A stretch of 64,000 nucleotides of DNA from Mantis religiosa (Eukaryota > Arthropoda > Insecta > Mantodea > Mantidae), in contig CM060950.1 of the NCBI GenBank assembly GCA_030765055.1, positions 274,740,540 to 274,804,539 on the forward strand, written 5' to 3'. Position numbers and translations under genes: made by a program. This document shows positions 19,646-32,915 of this stretch, piece after piece; position 1 is the first letter of the stretch, and each line of letters begins with the position of its first letter. The notes under the pieces were generated by a model. That model was not told the origin of the DNA. It did no database searches and saw nothing but the letters and a program-made list of their open reading frames with translations.

Positions 19646-22348
19646 ACATTATTCCGAGTGTAATTAATTAATATAATGTTCTCAGCTCAGGCGCGCAAGA
19701 TGTGTATACCACATTTGGCAGCACTGCTAGCCGAAGCATTGGCTGGAGTCTGCAGTATGGCCCACCTCCATATGCCTTTAATGTTTGCAAAGATTATAGT
19801 CATATGTCTAAATTAGGTCTATTTTTTCTGGGCATTTAACCAACATTAATATTTTGTGATTCATCACCAAGTAATGTGTAATTTTATTGCCATTTTAAAA
19901 TTTGAATACGTGATGTCTTTCCTGTTTTGCAGTTGATTTTTAAGAGATGTATGAATGTATGGTATTTAATTTATTCATTGTTCAGAAAATCTTGTGCTAC
20001 TCTTAATCTGGAATCTGGCCCTTTTCCTATTAGGAAAGCCCTTTACTACATTTACATGTTTCGTATGTGTTTTTTTTTTCTTTCTACCCCTCTACTGTTT
20101 ACTTTTAATAGTCCATCTTGCATCAGTTTATTAATAGTTGTTATTGTTGCCTTTCCCGGTCTTATTTCTACTTGTACCTCTCTCGTTTGACGACTCCATT
20201 ACCCTCTTTGTTCCCCATCAGACTGTCTTTCATAACCTTAAAGTCACTGATGTTCCTATCATTGCTGTGCTAAGCATAATTAGCTACACTTTGCCATATG
20301 CATTTCTAAAAGTAAATCACGCGTCATATCCAATGCCAACAACCATAACCAGCCTTCTACCACCTCTTCTGCCCACACGATAAGCCTCAGTTATCTCCTT
20401 GTAAACTGCCTCTTACCTCCTGAACTTGCCACTTCTCTTCCATATTTTCCAGCCATCTTTTATTTTCTTGAACCTCCATTCTTTGTATTTCACTTTTTAA
20501 TTTCTCTTCTTTGTTTCCCAATCTTTCTTCAATGTTTCTCCCAAAATCTCATGTTCTCTGTTAGGGCCAAGATTAACTTCAATTTCTCCAGTAACTAGCA
20601 GTATACCAATCACAGATAAAAGGGAGGAGATGCTTTTTTAACTTTTTTTTCTGTTCCGTATCCCTTTCATATCAAGGAATACCAAAATTTGTGCTGTATC
20701 TCAATCCTTGTTCCCATTGCTACTTAGACTCTTCTTGCATCTTAACCTGGAGCCTCTAACAATCACAACCACCCTCCCCTACTGCTGTCTTAGCACCATT
20801 TGTGGTATTTATTTTTATTTGTTGTGAAATTTTCACAAGAATTAAAAACAGGAGTATTTTATGTGAATCTAGTCTCCTCTTAAAATCTCTTCTTACATAT
20901 ATAAGATTTGGACCATAGAATCAGTTGCAAGAATATAGTTGATCATACATGCTAAGCAATTCATTTATTTTCAAATTTTTGCAAGTAAGCCTATGGAAAT
21001 AGCAAGTGTCAGTATACACTAATATCTTTAAATAGACACTTGATTCTTTTTTTGTTCTTTGAAGCAGACTATTTAGTTATTTAATGCTGTCTGCTGATCT
21101 TAATTTGATATTCATTGATTTCTTGCGAGAGTTACCAGGAATGTTACTAACTAAAATAATTTATTTTTGTTGTTCAGATACAAAATTATAAATATAATTA
21201 AATAGCAAAGGATAAAAAGATATACAGTTTGAAAATATAGACAGTTTTGGATTATAATGTTGTGCTTTCTTTCACCATTTCCTTACCACAACTTAATAAT
21301 TTTCAACATATAATGCTTAAATAAGATATAGGAAGTATTACATTGGAACATAAAGTTAACATGAGATCTCATTGGAAATTAGTGTTTTGATATCCTTTTA
21401 ATCTATGCCAGCCAGTTTAGAGGGTACTTCGAAGTTTTCAATGTTAGAAAAAGTGACAAAAACAGGACAATTCTTTGTGGTAAGTCATGTGTAATTAACA
21501 TATATGAAGCCAAAAATAGTGGAAAAAGAAAAAATTAAAACAGAAAGAAATACATATAGTTACACATAAGGCCTCCCAGACCCCACATAACCAACCGTGT
21601 TCTGCCAAGTTGCACCTAACGGCGTTAAAAGTTCAATAAATATAAATCGAAGTTAAATACTTAAGTTCTTATGATTACAGTTACACATCAGAATTATCAT
21701 TGTAGTTATGCATATTCATAAGTTGCTCACAGGCTGTTCTCTCTTAAACGTCAATACACAAAATAACAAAGTCTGTTAACCACGACAAAAGAAAATATTC
21801 TCTCCACATCTGAATTTGTTTCTGGGTTTATTATAGCGAAATCAACACATTGCAGCAAGTTTGTTCACTTAAACATTTGGATCTTTACATTACCTTGGAG
21901 TTCACAACATTATGCAAATGGTTTGATTTCACTGACAGTGAATATACTGCTTTTGGTATCACTAATTGCTTTTAGGCTGCTTTGAGCTTCATCCCGAGCT
22001 AGTGGTTTTGCAACTTAATCCAATGGAATACTATTAATGACTGGAACTAGTGAGACTAGATATGGGAGTATTCAAATGCAAAATTTTGGTTCTTTTGATT
22101 CTTGAATCAAAGATTCTTCTTTCATTATATTTTGAATTCAGTATACTGTATTCAAATCCTTCCATCAGATGGGTGCAGGTGCACTGAAGCCTAAACTGAA
22201 TTCAGAACTCAATTGAGTGTAGCTTCACTGTAAATCTCATTAGCGCGTGAATCTTAAAGGTCATATGTGCTGGCACATCCAATGAAGAGGGGAGAGAGAT
22301 GCAGATCAGAAAGAAATTTGTGAATTTCATACACAGATAAGTATATAT
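19646..22348. other. Unassigned DNA, no supported gene
   Basis: AT-rich with short frames. About 20400-20560 on the minus strand reads as a Lys/Glu-rich, coiled-coil-like stretch (GNKEEKLKSEIQRMEVQENK), possibly a LINE ORF1 scrap, but with no supporting domain. Confidence 0.5.
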
Positions 22349-22844
22349 TGTCACCCAATTATTGGAAAGCACAACCAACTGACAGTTGAGTAGGGGACCG
22401 GAGGCATTCAGGCCACGCCTACCCATTTATCTCGGTCACTAACTGAGGGGATGATTAGGGAAGTGTCACTGGTCGCTGGCTGCCTCTTTCCCCTCCCCCT
22501 GCCATCTCGAACCTTTGTGATGATTCACTGAACCGCAAGATTTCCAGAAACAGCGATATTCCTATAAAAAGGGGCTGCAGTTTCGAGTGAGTCAGTTCTT
22601 GGCGAGCAGCTTGAGGAGCGCCGAGTGAGTTAACGGACCGGTAGACTGTGAACGTGCATCAGAGGAGTTGTACGTAACTGTGAGCATGCAGTGGACCTGT
22701 GACAGACGAACTGGTGAATTGTAATTGTGTGCATTACATAATTCTGTGTAATCAGCAAGTGTTCCAACTGTAATTCGGTGGAAATAAAGAACATTTTGAG
22801 TCTGTGCAATTGGACTTTTAATTTCACGAACCCACAAAGTCACA
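22349..22844 (+). repeat. Solo LTR of a gypsy element
   Basis: Begins TGTCACCC and ends AAAGTCACA; the 4-bp repeat ATAT lies on both sides (22345-22348 and 22845-22848). The 3' half is clearly related to the LTRs at 3421 and 5312 (GACGAACTGGTGAATTGTAA, GGTGGAAATAAAGAACATTT). TATA box TATAAAAA at 22563-22570 and AATAAA at 22783-22788. No internal region is left, so it arose by recombination between two LTRs. Confidence 0.9.
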
Positions 22845-22849
22845 ATATC

Positions 22850-23456
22850 TTATGTGTCATGAACTTCTTTCCATTTCAAAGCTAACAAGTGTTCCCTAAC
22901 CACCTTATATATATGATCATGTTTTAAATATTAAATTATGTACTATATACATATATGGTGTAATCAGTAAACTACAATTAATTTTATATATCTGAAAATA
23001 AATTCATATTTGTAATGTTGATGTACTCTGGTGACCAACTCTCCCATATTTTTAGGCTCTGTGTTTTTCTCCCATTTTTAATTTTTTTGTCTTTTTACGT
23101 AATGTGCAAATATTTATCAAGGATTTAAATTTTGTGCGTGCAGCCAGAATGCGTTGCACGTTGGACAGCAGAAATCTGCTCTTCTTGTCTGCAAACCAAT
23201 GAATGCTTGCTCCATGCCTTCACTTCCTTTCTTCCAATAGTTCTTTCCAGTATGTTTGGAATGAAAATACAGAAGTAGAAACAATTGTTCAAATTTTGTA
23301 TTAGTTTCTCTGTGAATATTGAGGAATTCCACTCTTAATTTTATGAAATGTCATGAAGCTGTACAGTTGAAAGTTAATAAAGTTAGTTAGAGAAAGGAAG
23401 ATAGATTTTTCCGGTAGTGGTACTCATAAATTATAAGCCATTGTTTTTATTCAAAT
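22850..23456. other. No gene seen
   Basis: AT-rich; a short minus-strand frame (23117-23332) has no recognisable domain. Confidence 0.5.
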
Positions 23457-23960
23457 TTGAAGTCTACTAGTGAGAAAATCTTCATTCAGTTCTATAATTC
23501 ATATTCTTACTTAGTTAACAAATTTGATGGTAGTTTAATTCCACTATGTCTAAAAAGGGAATTAACATTCAGTGACATGCATGAAGTTGTGAAATGTGCC
23601 AGGCTGGATTGTGTGAATGAAGATGAGTTACATGAGGAATTTTGTAGTTATAATGCTGCAATTAAATGTGCTGTCTCTTTAGAGGGTAGAGTTAGCCAGA
23701 AGTGGATAAAATTTTGCACCAGTTTGAAATCAAGTAATGTGAATTTTGAGAACTGAGGTAAGCTGGTAGGTTATGTTACGAGTACACCAGGAAGTAATGC
23801 TCACACCAGGAGTATTTTCTTTTATGAACAACAAGTGGACAGATGTAAGGAATAGAAGTAGTAGAAACCTAATCAAAGCTGAATTGCAAGTTGCTGTAAA
23901 TTTTCCTTATTCGTGCAATAAATTCCCTGAATTTGCTAAAAAGATATAAAACTATGCAAA
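23457..23960 (+). pseudogene. hAT transposase C-terminal fragment
   Basis: A 99-residue frame (CLKRELTFSDMHEVVKCARL, NEDELHEEF) is followed in another frame by GVFSFMNNKWTDVRNRSSRN and ELQVAVNFPYSCNKFPEFAK. The pattern FSxMNxKWTxxRNR..L..AEL is the C-terminal dimerisation region of BED-finger/SCAND3-like hAT transposases. Upstream catalytic motifs are absent. It might be the missing C-terminal counterpart of the relic type at 34640-35570, but they are far apart. Confidence 0.6.
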
Positions 23961-24510
23961 ATCTGTTGCAAAACATGTGTTATTTGTGAAGTGTAATTAA
24001 ATAGTTATCATTTACAAATACTGCTCCTTTTTTTTTTTGTGCTCCCAATCTGCCTTATTTTTTGTCAAGGATATAGAAAGAAAGTTTCCCTTGGCTCTTC
24101 TTTCTAATATACGACACGGCTATTTTTTTCTAATTCCTTCACACTTTTTGATGTTTTTATATACAACCATAATTTTTATTATAATTTCTGTACTTTTTAG
24201 ATGCAATTTCATGTTGGAGGGCATTCTTTTAATAATCTAATATTGAATTCAGTGCAGCTAAACTATGCTTGCTTCTCCACTGAATGCAATGCTGCCAACA
24301 GTCGTACTTGTCCCAAAATTACACTATAACACCCGGACAAATGTTACTCATGCACTGCTTTGCACATAAACAATCCTACGACACGACGATAATGGACTGT
24401 ATTGGACTGGTTCGGCTACTGTCTCGGAGTGTGCATGATGTCAAATGATACCAAGTATACTGCAAGGGAGAAAATTGGCAGTTCTCTGAGGTTATGTTGA
24501 GTCTCGTGTC
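23961..24510. other. No gene seen
   Basis: AT-rich; short frames only. Confidence 0.5.
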
Positions 24511-24519
24511 AGATAATAT

Positions 24520-25560
24520 AATAATAATAATTTTTTTTCATCCATAATAACACTTACATGTTGTCGGATACGTCAAAATAAACAGTTATATACATTTAAT
24601 TACAATTCGTCCAGTCTATACAAGCATTTTTCTATTAGAAACTTGTTTAGTTCATTTTTAAATAATTTACCTTTTTTTGTTTTTAGTGAATTTGGTAGTT
24701 TATTAAATAATAATTTTCCCATTATTAAGGGATCTTTATCTGTTGACTTCTTATTTAAAGTTATTCTGTGGTAATTATTTTGTGTCCTTGTTTCATGTTT
24801 GTGACAATGTTTATTTAAGTTACCCATTTCATCCTTGCTAATTACAAACATTATTACTTTAAAAACGTATAGAGATACTACTGTTAGGATTTTGTTTTCT
24901 ACAAAAATATTTCTACATGGTTCTCTTCTATTTACCTTATATATACATCTTACACATTTTTTCTGCAAAACTAGCAATCTGTTCATGTTAGTCATACAAG
25001 TGCTTCCCCATATCTCAACTGCATATTGTAGATGTGAATGTATTATTCCATAATAAGTTAGTTTCAGATATTCAGAATTTAGGTATTTTGCTAGGTTCCT
25101 TAATAAATATAGATTTGTACTTATCTTTTTACATATATAGTCGATATGGTGTCTGAATGTTAGGTTTTCATCAATAATCACTCCTAAGAATTTTATCTTA
25201 TCTAATTGCTTGATTTGTTCACCATTTATATTTATATTGATACCTGTTATTGCGGTGTTGGAACATGACTGTTTTTGTTTTTTGAAGATTTACTTTCAAG
25301 CTATTGTTTGTAAGATAATTATAGATAATTTGCGTTTCTGTAGTTATTATTTTCTCCATTCCATTTACTTCCTTAGTACCAAATATCAATAAGGTGTCAT
25401 CGGCATACGTCACTGTTTTTGAGTGTGTAGTTATAGGAAGATCATTCACGTAGATCAAAAAAAGTATTGGTCCCAGGACAGATCCTTGAGGAACTCCTGC
25501 TATGATGTTTTCATAATTGGATGTGATTGATTCTATTGTATTTCTACTCTTGGTTCAGAT
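24520..25560 (-). pseudogene. 5'-truncated LINE, reverse transcriptase C-terminal half
   Basis: On the minus strand: GVPQGSVLGPILF (motif B, ~25500), VTYADDTLLIF (motif C, ~25410), LTFRHHIDYICKKISTNLYL (25160), then YYGIIHSHLQYAVEIWGSTC and CVRCIYKVNRREPC, ending in the open 193-residue frame 25181-24600. The 3' end is followed by an ATT-rich tail (~24520-24540 read on plus as ATAATAATAATTTTTTTT). APE, RT motifs 0-A are missing, as expected for 5' truncation. It is of the CR1/Jockey superfamily; clade not settled. Confidence 0.8.
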
Positions 25561-26039
25561 TACATTTGACCTCTCAACATCGACAGAGATTATAGGAGCA
25601 AATCCAAAATATATCATCATTGTAGGTTCCATTTCTACTAAACAGAATTCTTACCTTGTGGAATTTTTTAAATGTTTCTAAGTTTATCTAGATCCCAATT
25701 TTCGATAACACTTTTCGCTAACTAATGAACCCCGTTTCCTTGGTATACTATCCAGTCTTTGCACTGCATCATCCATAATTTTCACTGACTTCATTAAGGG
25801 TTGCCCTCCTCCTTGAAGCTGGCAGATTACTTTTGGCAGGAACCCAAACTCAGCCGCAATGAATGTTAAGTCATTTTTCACTTCCAAAGAGTTGGGAAGT
25901 TTCTTGGCTGCTACAATTGAAGATGTCTCATCATCCAGAACATTCACCACCTCAGTTATACTCTGGAAATAACTGGAATACTCTGGAAATTTGAAGCGCA
26001 GTTAAGTGCAGTTGAGATCCATGTCCCCCAACTCATGAT

Positions 26040-26450
26040 AGGTTGGGGTGGGAGGACAGATTATGATTATGATATATATAAGGGCGCTCAACTACTGCGG
26101 TCATCAGCGCCCTTTAAAAAACTAGTCATGGCAAAAGCCAGATAAAACTTTCTCAGAACTATACAAGTGTAACAAAACCTATTAAAAATACACGAACATA
26201 AAAAACATCAATCAAAACCTACCTGTTGACCGTCTCCCTCAACCACGAAGAGGATCCCACATGAGGGAGACTGTTGGCTCGGGACCCCGGGTGCGCCAAA
26301 CCCGTACCTACCGAAGTAGGCCCCTGGGGGGTAGGAGGACAGAGGTGCACCTGGTGCAATGGATTTATATGCAGGATTCTTGATGGGGTTTTCATAACGA
26401 TGTACTTAATACTGTAAACAAGTATCACATCTCTTCTGACACCCTATGAA
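26040..26450. repeat. Unclassified insertion in the hAT relic
   Basis: Interrupts the transposase relic. It contains AAGGGCGCTCAACTACTGCG followed by GTCATCAGCGCCC, which partly pair, and a GC-rich stretch (CGGGACCCCGGGTGCGCC) unlike the surroundings. No coding frame or terminal duplication was found; the boundaries are approximate. Confidence 0.35.
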
Positions 26451-26610
26451 AGCCATGTACTATGCAGGTCAAGTGAAGATGTTTGGAAATAGCACTATAG
26501 CACTCTTAACGCTATTCCAGCTTTTTTCATATATGGTGCAGCGGCATTGATCAAAAGTATGACGTATTGAATCTCTTCGGGCAATAGCAGCTTGAATGTG
26601 TTCGTCACTC

Positions 26611-26830
26611 ACTTTTACTACATATGGCACTGCAAGCGTTGACACTAATGATACATGAGATGAAGATGGAGCACCGGTGGAATGAGATGGTGGGGGAAAC
26701 CGGAGATCCTAGAGAATACCCTCCCCAATGTAATGTTGTCCACAAATCCCTCTTTGCAGGAACCTGGGAACGAACCTAGGCCGCCTTGATGAGAGCCAAT
26801 CAGTCTGAACACTCAGCCACGGTGCGGCCT
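26611..26830 (-). mobile_element. Old Glu-tRNA-like SINE copy
   Basis: Diverged relative of the SINEs at 42447-42695 and 43924-44168, in the same order: tRNA-like head (GCCGCACCGTGGCTGAGTG on minus), a B-box-like GGTTCGTTCCC, the CCGGTTTCCCCC body and CATCTTCATCTCATGTATCA. It interrupts the hAT transposase relic. Confidence 0.8.
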
Positions 26831-27390
26831 CGCCTTATGTAGGATCTAATGCTGCATTAACAACATTGGCAGTGAAACGACCCATGGTATCAGTTGACTT
26901 GTCAGTAGAAATTCAGATCCTCTTATTTTTCATTTTATCTTAAATGATTTTCATTGTGTCAACGTAATATTTGGCTAAATAACATTTTCTCAAACTGAAT
27001 CGCTGATTACAGATTGGTTAGTATACTTCTCCAAAAACTATATTAATGTAGGATTTTGTCATTTCCAAAAAGGGATTTCAGCACTAAGGAAACCTTTACA
27101 AAGTTGAATGCAAATTGGGATTTTTGACTTGAAGTTGCATTTACTACAGGAAGCAAAGATATCTTCTTCCCAGTGGTCTTGGAAAGTGCATTTTTGTGTT
27201 TAATTGTGCTGATATGTTGGGATATAAAATGCTGTTTTTGGTACTTCACTGTGTGCTTGCATATTTTGCATAAAAGTACTTTGCCATTGGTACAAAATAC
27301 CTGGGATCCAGAAGTATTACCGTAACTTTGTAATTTACCGGGTAAACTAGCCCTGTCCAACGCGGTGCCAGCGGGTGCCATGAAGCCCAA

Positions 27391-29307
27391 AATATGATTT
27401 TCTGGTGCCCTTCTTGAGCCAATTTTTATTCTGAGAATTTCTAATTTAAATAATATTTCAGCACAAAATTACTTTCTTGCGAACATTTTAATATACACCC
27501 ATGACCATGAAACTCAATTTTGTACACTCAAAAATGTACTCGTTATTTCCTCAATGAATAGTAGACCGGGATGCAGAGTCAGTTCAATCCCAACCAAGGT
27601 TTATTGCAGCAGTAAGTTCATTCTAAATATTGCTGCTGGTAGTGATAACGAGTCGGTTTGTTTATAGTTATAGCCAGATGCAAGATTTTGTGGTGAACAT
27701 TTTACCATAAATTTGCATTAATTTTGCGCAAATTTTTGGGGAGAATTAATGAGTAATGACATGGCTGAAATGAAAAGTAACATATAACTAGAGTAACACA
27801 ACTGTTAAAACCCCCTTTTTCCAAATTAAAATAGGTTATTTGAAATTAACAGAGAGTAGGTAACATGACTGAAATCAAATACCACACATTAGATATCGCC
27901 AAACTGCAGCATACAACAAGTTGTGATATTTTCGCTTTTCATACTTGTTCTTTTGTCTGTCACAACTAAGTTATATGTAGAGAAAGCTCTGCACTGTAGC
28001 ATTTGACATCAGCAACCCAAGACATTGAAGAAACTTTTCACAGAAATTGCTGTAAGAATCAGCTTTTTCCCTGTGACTACATCTAATCTGTTATCGTTAC
28101 CACCATGACTTTGCTATTCAACTGTCACAAAGCTCTTTGTAATGAAGCAAATCAGAATCACGAGTAAAACCAGTGGTTTTAAATGCATTTAGTTATTAAA
28201 ATGCTGCCATTGCATGATTTAAATCACCTACACTTAAAGTAGTAACTAGCCTAGAAGGCTCAAACAAATGATCTAAACCTTTTATGGTTATTACATCATC
28301 AGTTTCTTTTTCCATAATGAAGTACAATTTAGATAAAGACGTACTGCAGCAAACGTTTAGATTCTCTTCTACTGCTTCTCTAACACTGGAATCCATGGTA
28401 TGATCTATAAGTGCACTTACTCTGTTTCTCTTACTCTCTAGTATTTCATATTTGGTTCTCAGCGATTTAATTCAGGATAACACAAGATTGAAATTCTAAT
28501 ATTGGATATATCAATCTGCAATTTTCAGAAACAAATGTTGCCTGTACCTTTACAATATTGCAGCACTTGGCATCGCAAAAATGATCATTTAACATATTTT
28601 GTGCAGGTACTGAAAGCTTTTTTTTTTATAGCTGGCAATGTAAACTAGTGAATTAAACCAGATAGACCAACGTCACTACAGACTATGGGAACAGTTAAGC
28701 TTGTAAGTCTGGGTGGTTTTCTGTTAGGTATTGTTTGTATTCATTTTTTAACTTATGGGCATTTCGGAACACATTCTTAAGCCCTTAGGAACAATATTTT
28801 CATGTTAATGCAATGTCTGAGAGTAGCTTTCAAGACGTTCAGTACCTTCTCAGTACTTTTAGTCAGCATAGTAGGATTTTTGCTGTGCACAGTGTACTAT
28901 ACAATAAATAGCATTTCGAGTTAGCATACGATGAACAGTTCTCAGCATCACGGCCCAACCGGGTGCTGTGGTGTCAATTTATTATTGCACCGCCTAGCTG
29001 TTATTTCAGTGTGCATGATTTCATTGTATTGGCTTTGTTACGTCATAAATTTTATCTTTCTTTTGTTAAATGTTTAAACATTTTTTTGCATGACATCTAG
29101 CTTCATGCTATGAAGGCATGAATGTTAAATTTATATGTAATTTCTAATAAATGTAAGTTTTTCTATGCAGACTAAAAATAATATAAATTTTCTCATTTAT
29201 CGCTAAAATAATATTCTCGAAAGAAGGAAAAATTTGCAAAAAATCGCTAAAAACAAGAACTCTTGCATCTGGTTATAGCGATAGGAACGAAGGAGTCATG
29301 TTTTTAA
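27391..29307. other. No supported gene
   Basis: 27344-27400 (TAGCCCTGTCCAACGCGGTG, then GGTGCCATGAAGCCC) resembles the end of a common arthropod hAT family, but the matching far end was not found. A 66-residue minus-strand frame at 28196-28396 has no domain I recognise. Confidence 0.4.
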
Positions 29308-29717
29308 TGTGACTTCGTGGATTCGTAGAGTTATGTCTTGTTTGCAGATATTTAAAATTCCCTTTATTACAAGTAAAACCATGCTTTGTACAACCTTGAC
29401 AGCAGCAGAATGACATAACATACACAAATGCAGTCTTCAATGCCTCTCGTTGCTTCACCGCACGTAAGCAAACGAAAGAAACCACTTGTGGTACACTTCA
29501 AATAGCTGCACACACAACAGCTCACTAGCAACTGTGCCGGCTTTTATACCTTCAGCCATTGTTCTAGAATTCAGTGGATCGTTCGATAACAATCACGATG
29601 GCAGCGGGATATCCAGACTATCTCTGTCTCTTCCTCTGTTGTCCTTTCTGTCGGCAAGCGTTCAGCTTCGCGCCCACGCGCCGGCCTGTCCCGCAGCACA
29701 AAAATGTCTTGGCGACA
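29308..29717 (-). repeat. 3' LTR of the minus-strand gypsy element
   Basis: On the plus strand it runs from TGTGACTTCGTGGATTCG to TTGGCGACA and is followed by the complement of the polypurine tract (29718-29734). It matches 34114-34543 throughout, for example AGCCATTGTTCTAGAATTCA in both. Confidence 0.85.
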
Positions 29718-29739
29718 CTGCTCCCTCCTCAAGGCTGGT

Positions 29740-32700
29740 CGTCCCGAACAGCACCATCGCAGCGGGCCAGACGATCCAGGTGTACCACCAGTATCTTTCC
29801 TCGGGGTAACTGGATGCGGTAGACCACGGTCAGCCTGCTGGAATCCTAGTCTTTAGGCTTGCCTATCATACTGGGTCTTGCGGTCGCTCGCCATCTGGAT
29901 GTTCTGACGAGCTATCTCATGCATGTCGTGAAGATAGTTCTCCACATACTCGGTTGCTGGCTGTTTCGCTTCGGGGAGACTCCCAAAAGCCAGGTCACAA
30001 GGGAGGCGTAGCTCTCGGCCGAACATTAAGCTTGCTGCAGTCATTCCAGTAGTGCCGTGTGTTGACGAGCGATAGGCCAGTAAGAACAGTAGCACCTTGG
30101 CGTCCCAGTCTCGCTGATGGCTGGCCACAAACCTACCTCAGGTGTTCTTCTAGGGTCTTGATGTATCTCTCGACCATGCCCTTCGACTGTGGATGTAGGG
30201 GTGTTGTACGGGTCTTTATCACCCGAAGTCTTTCGTGCCTTCTTCATCACGTTAGACTCAAAATTGGTGTCCTGGTCGCTGTGGAACTCTAACAGGACCC
30301 CAAAACGGCAGAACAGTTGCTCCAGGAGGCAGTCTGTAATCGTCTTCGCCTCTTGGTTCGGGATGGCATACACCTCCGGCCACTTGGTGAAGTAATCCAC
30401 GGGCACCATCTGGTACTTGTTTCTTCGGTTGGACACTGGGAATGATCCAGCTATGTCCACAGCGATATTTCGAAAGGCCCTCCGACGTACTGTTGCATGC
30501 CACCCCGGCTCCTAGTTTGCGGGCCGTGATACGCTGCAAACAAGTGACGACGCCGGCACCATCACTCAGCGTCCTCTCGGAGCCTCAGCCAGTAGTAACG
30601 CTGTCGGATTTTGTCGATCGTTCGTTTTCCTTCCAGGTCGCTTCCTGAAGTACCGGCGTCCACTTCCTCCAAGACTTCCGGGACCTTACTCCGGGGAAGT
30701 GCCATCTGCTCTCTCTGCGTCTTCCCATCGGGTGATTCCCATACCCGTAACAGCACGTCCTCTTTGGGCTTCAGCGAGTCCCTTTGGTCCTAGTATGACA
30801 TACGCAGCGCTTCTGGTTGCGATGTCCTCCCATGTGGGTCTTGTCCCTGCCTCAACTTCCCTCAAGAGTAGCCCCAAGTCGGCGTCCGCCAGCTGCTCCC
30901 ACCTCAGGCCTGCGCTATCTCAACCGTCCACAGACACTGTTGTGACCACTCTTGACAGCTGCGGCACGCTCCTTTTCCACTCTTGTGCATTGGCCGCACT
31001 CTTCCGGGCAGGGTTTTCGAGACATGGCGTCTGCGTTGGCGTGGCTCTTCTCTCTACGATGTTCGGAGGTGAAGTCGTTGACCTGCATCTTCTGTACCCA
31101 GCTGACTGTCTGGCCTTCAGGTTTCTAAAATTAAGTATCCACGTTAGAGCGGAGTGGTCAGTCCTCGGGGGGAATGGCTGACCGTACATGTCCTTATGGA
31201 AGTGCTCCAAGGTCTACTACTGCCAGCTGTTCTCGCCGGGTGACGCAATAGTTCTCTGCCTTGGACAGCGCCTTACTGAAGTAGGCTATCACTCGCTCGT
31301 AGCCGTTTTGGACTTTGGATAGAACGCCTCCAATGCAATGGTCTCTGGCGTCGGTGTCTACAATAAAGGTGCCGGTTGGTTGTGGGAATCCCCAAATAGG
31401 AGCACTGCAAAGTGCTTCAGCTGCTGTGAAGTACCTTCGGGAGAAGCCCTTTATGAAGCGCCGGTAATAATGCACAGCCCCGGAAAACTGCGCAATTCTC
31501 GCTTATCCTTTGGGCGAGGCCAATCTCTCATTGCCTGTGTCTTCTCCGGGTCTCTGGCCATTCCGGTTGGTGAGACTATCTAGCCCGACTTCCTTGCGGG
31601 AGAGCTGGCACTTCTTCGCGTTTAGCTTTAGGTTGGTCGCCTTCAGTCTCTGTAGCACCTTGCTCGGTTGTCAGGATCGGCTTCGAATGTCTTGCCGAAG
31701 ATGATGTCCAGATATAGCAGGCAGGCGTCATAAGTCAATCCTCTCATTTCTGACTTCATGAGGCGTTCGAAGGTAGCTGTTGCGTTGCAGAGACCAAAGA
31801 GCATAAGTGTGAACTACCAAAGCCCTCGGCCTGTCGAGAATGTGGTCTTCTTTTCTCTCTGCTCTAGAGCCATCTGCCAGTAACCCAACTTCAGGTCCAG
31901 GATCGAAAACCACTGCGCGCCAGCAAGCGTGTCCAGGGTGTCTTCATTCCGGGTTAAGGGGAAGAAGTCTTTCCTGGTGAGAGCGTTGATCTTCCTGTAG
32001 TACACGCGGAAGCGTAGCTCGCCTTTCTTCGTCACCAAAACTACAGGGGAACACCACGGGCTGTCAGATTCTTCAATCACTCTCCCGGATCTTATGTTCT
32101 ACAACATGTCCCGTACCGCCTTTTGTTTTGCCAGCGGAACCTCTCTAGGTGATTGCCGAATAGATCGGGCGTCTCCGGTGTCGATGTGGTGGAGCGCTCT
32201 GTCCGCGCGCCCATAATCCCTGGTGCCTTGGCTGAAGATGTGCTGGTATCGTCTCAGCAGTTGTCGAACTTTCTCGAACTGTTCTTCGGTCAGTTGGTCG
32301 GCCGCCTTCTCCAGTAAGCCTTCCAGCTGGGGTCCCAGGTGTTGCGTCGCCACCGGCTTCTGGGTCTGGTTTATTGGTGTTACGCTAACAGCCGACGTCC
32401 CCAACTCCTTCCCAGCTTAGATGTCGTGATCGGTGTCTGATGAATTGAGCAGCCTCACCTCCACCTTCTCTCGGCACGGCAAAAATGTGCTGGATACACA
32501 GAGTCCGTGCACAGGCGTCCTCCAGTCCAGCATCATGTTCTTCATCCGCTGGCCTTCCAGTCGGTCCGTCACCACCACCTCGGTTCTCGCGGGGACAACC
32601 ACTTCTTCCCTCAGATTGACCTTTCGGATTCCAAGGCGTCCTTCGGGGTGCCGGAGTATCACCTCTTCTCTATGGAACCGCAGGACCTTCCTGCCGACAT

Positions 32701-32803
32701 CGACCGTCGCCTCGTGGCTGCTGAGGGTATCCAATCCCAGTATCACCTCAGCCACTTCCGTGACGAACACACACACATCCACGGCATTCCGTCCAAAGAT
32801 CAA
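29740..32803 (-). pseudogene. gypsy pol: protease-like region, RT, RNase H, integrase
   Basis: On the minus strand: a protease-like region with FVTEVAEVILGLDTLSSHEA (~32770), RT pieces (LDLKLGYWQMALEQREKKTT, ~31900; the YLDD block is damaged, reading LLYLDIIFG), RNase H (FIVDTDARDHCIGGVLSK, ~31370; HSALTWILNFRNLKARQSAG, ~31150), integrase zinc region (GTSGSDLEGKRTIDKIRQRY, ~30630) and core (VDYFTKWPEVYAIPNQEAKT, ~30400; HSDQDTNFES; FLLAYRSSTHGTTGMTAASL, ~30080). Pieces are in different frames, so no polyprotein can be read through. Confidence 0.85.
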
Positions 32804-32915
32804 CTGCAGCAGGACCTCTCCATGTGCAAGGTGTCACCCGATGCCGTAACTACCTGGTACGGTCGGCTCGTTTTTCTCGACGGCAAACCCCTGGCCACGT
32901 AAGGTCTGTTGATGG

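Larger units (their letters stand above)
25684..27390 (-). pseudogene. hAT transposase relic with CGGBP1-like zinc finger
   Basis: Minus-strand pieces in order: FCTNGKVLLCKICKHTVKYQ and HISTIKHKNAL (~27290-27190), a C2H2/BED-like finger as in CGGBP1-related hATs; YVDTMKIIKDKMKNKRI and TDKSTDTMGRFTANVVNAAL (~26970-26870); then, after a nested SINE (26611-26830), YVVKVSDEHIQAAIARRDSI (~26620-26560); then, after another insertion (26040-26450), DLTFIAAEFGFLPKVICQLQ and MKSVKIMDDAVQRLDSIPR (25870-25720). Order matches one transposase split by two insertions and several frameshifts. Confidence 0.7.

Noticed and set aside
19200..19650. CRISPR-like array
   Set aside because: Three long diverged tandem units in eukaryotic DNA; there is no short repeat/unique spacer alternation.
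27344..27400. hAT terminal inverted repeat (CCTGTCCAACGCGGTG)
   Set aside because: Resembles a common hAT end, but no partner end and no 8-bp duplication were found.
28196..28396. 66-residue minus-strand frame with coding-like composition
   Set aside because: Could be a transposase or host scrap, but no motif or continuation on either side supports it.
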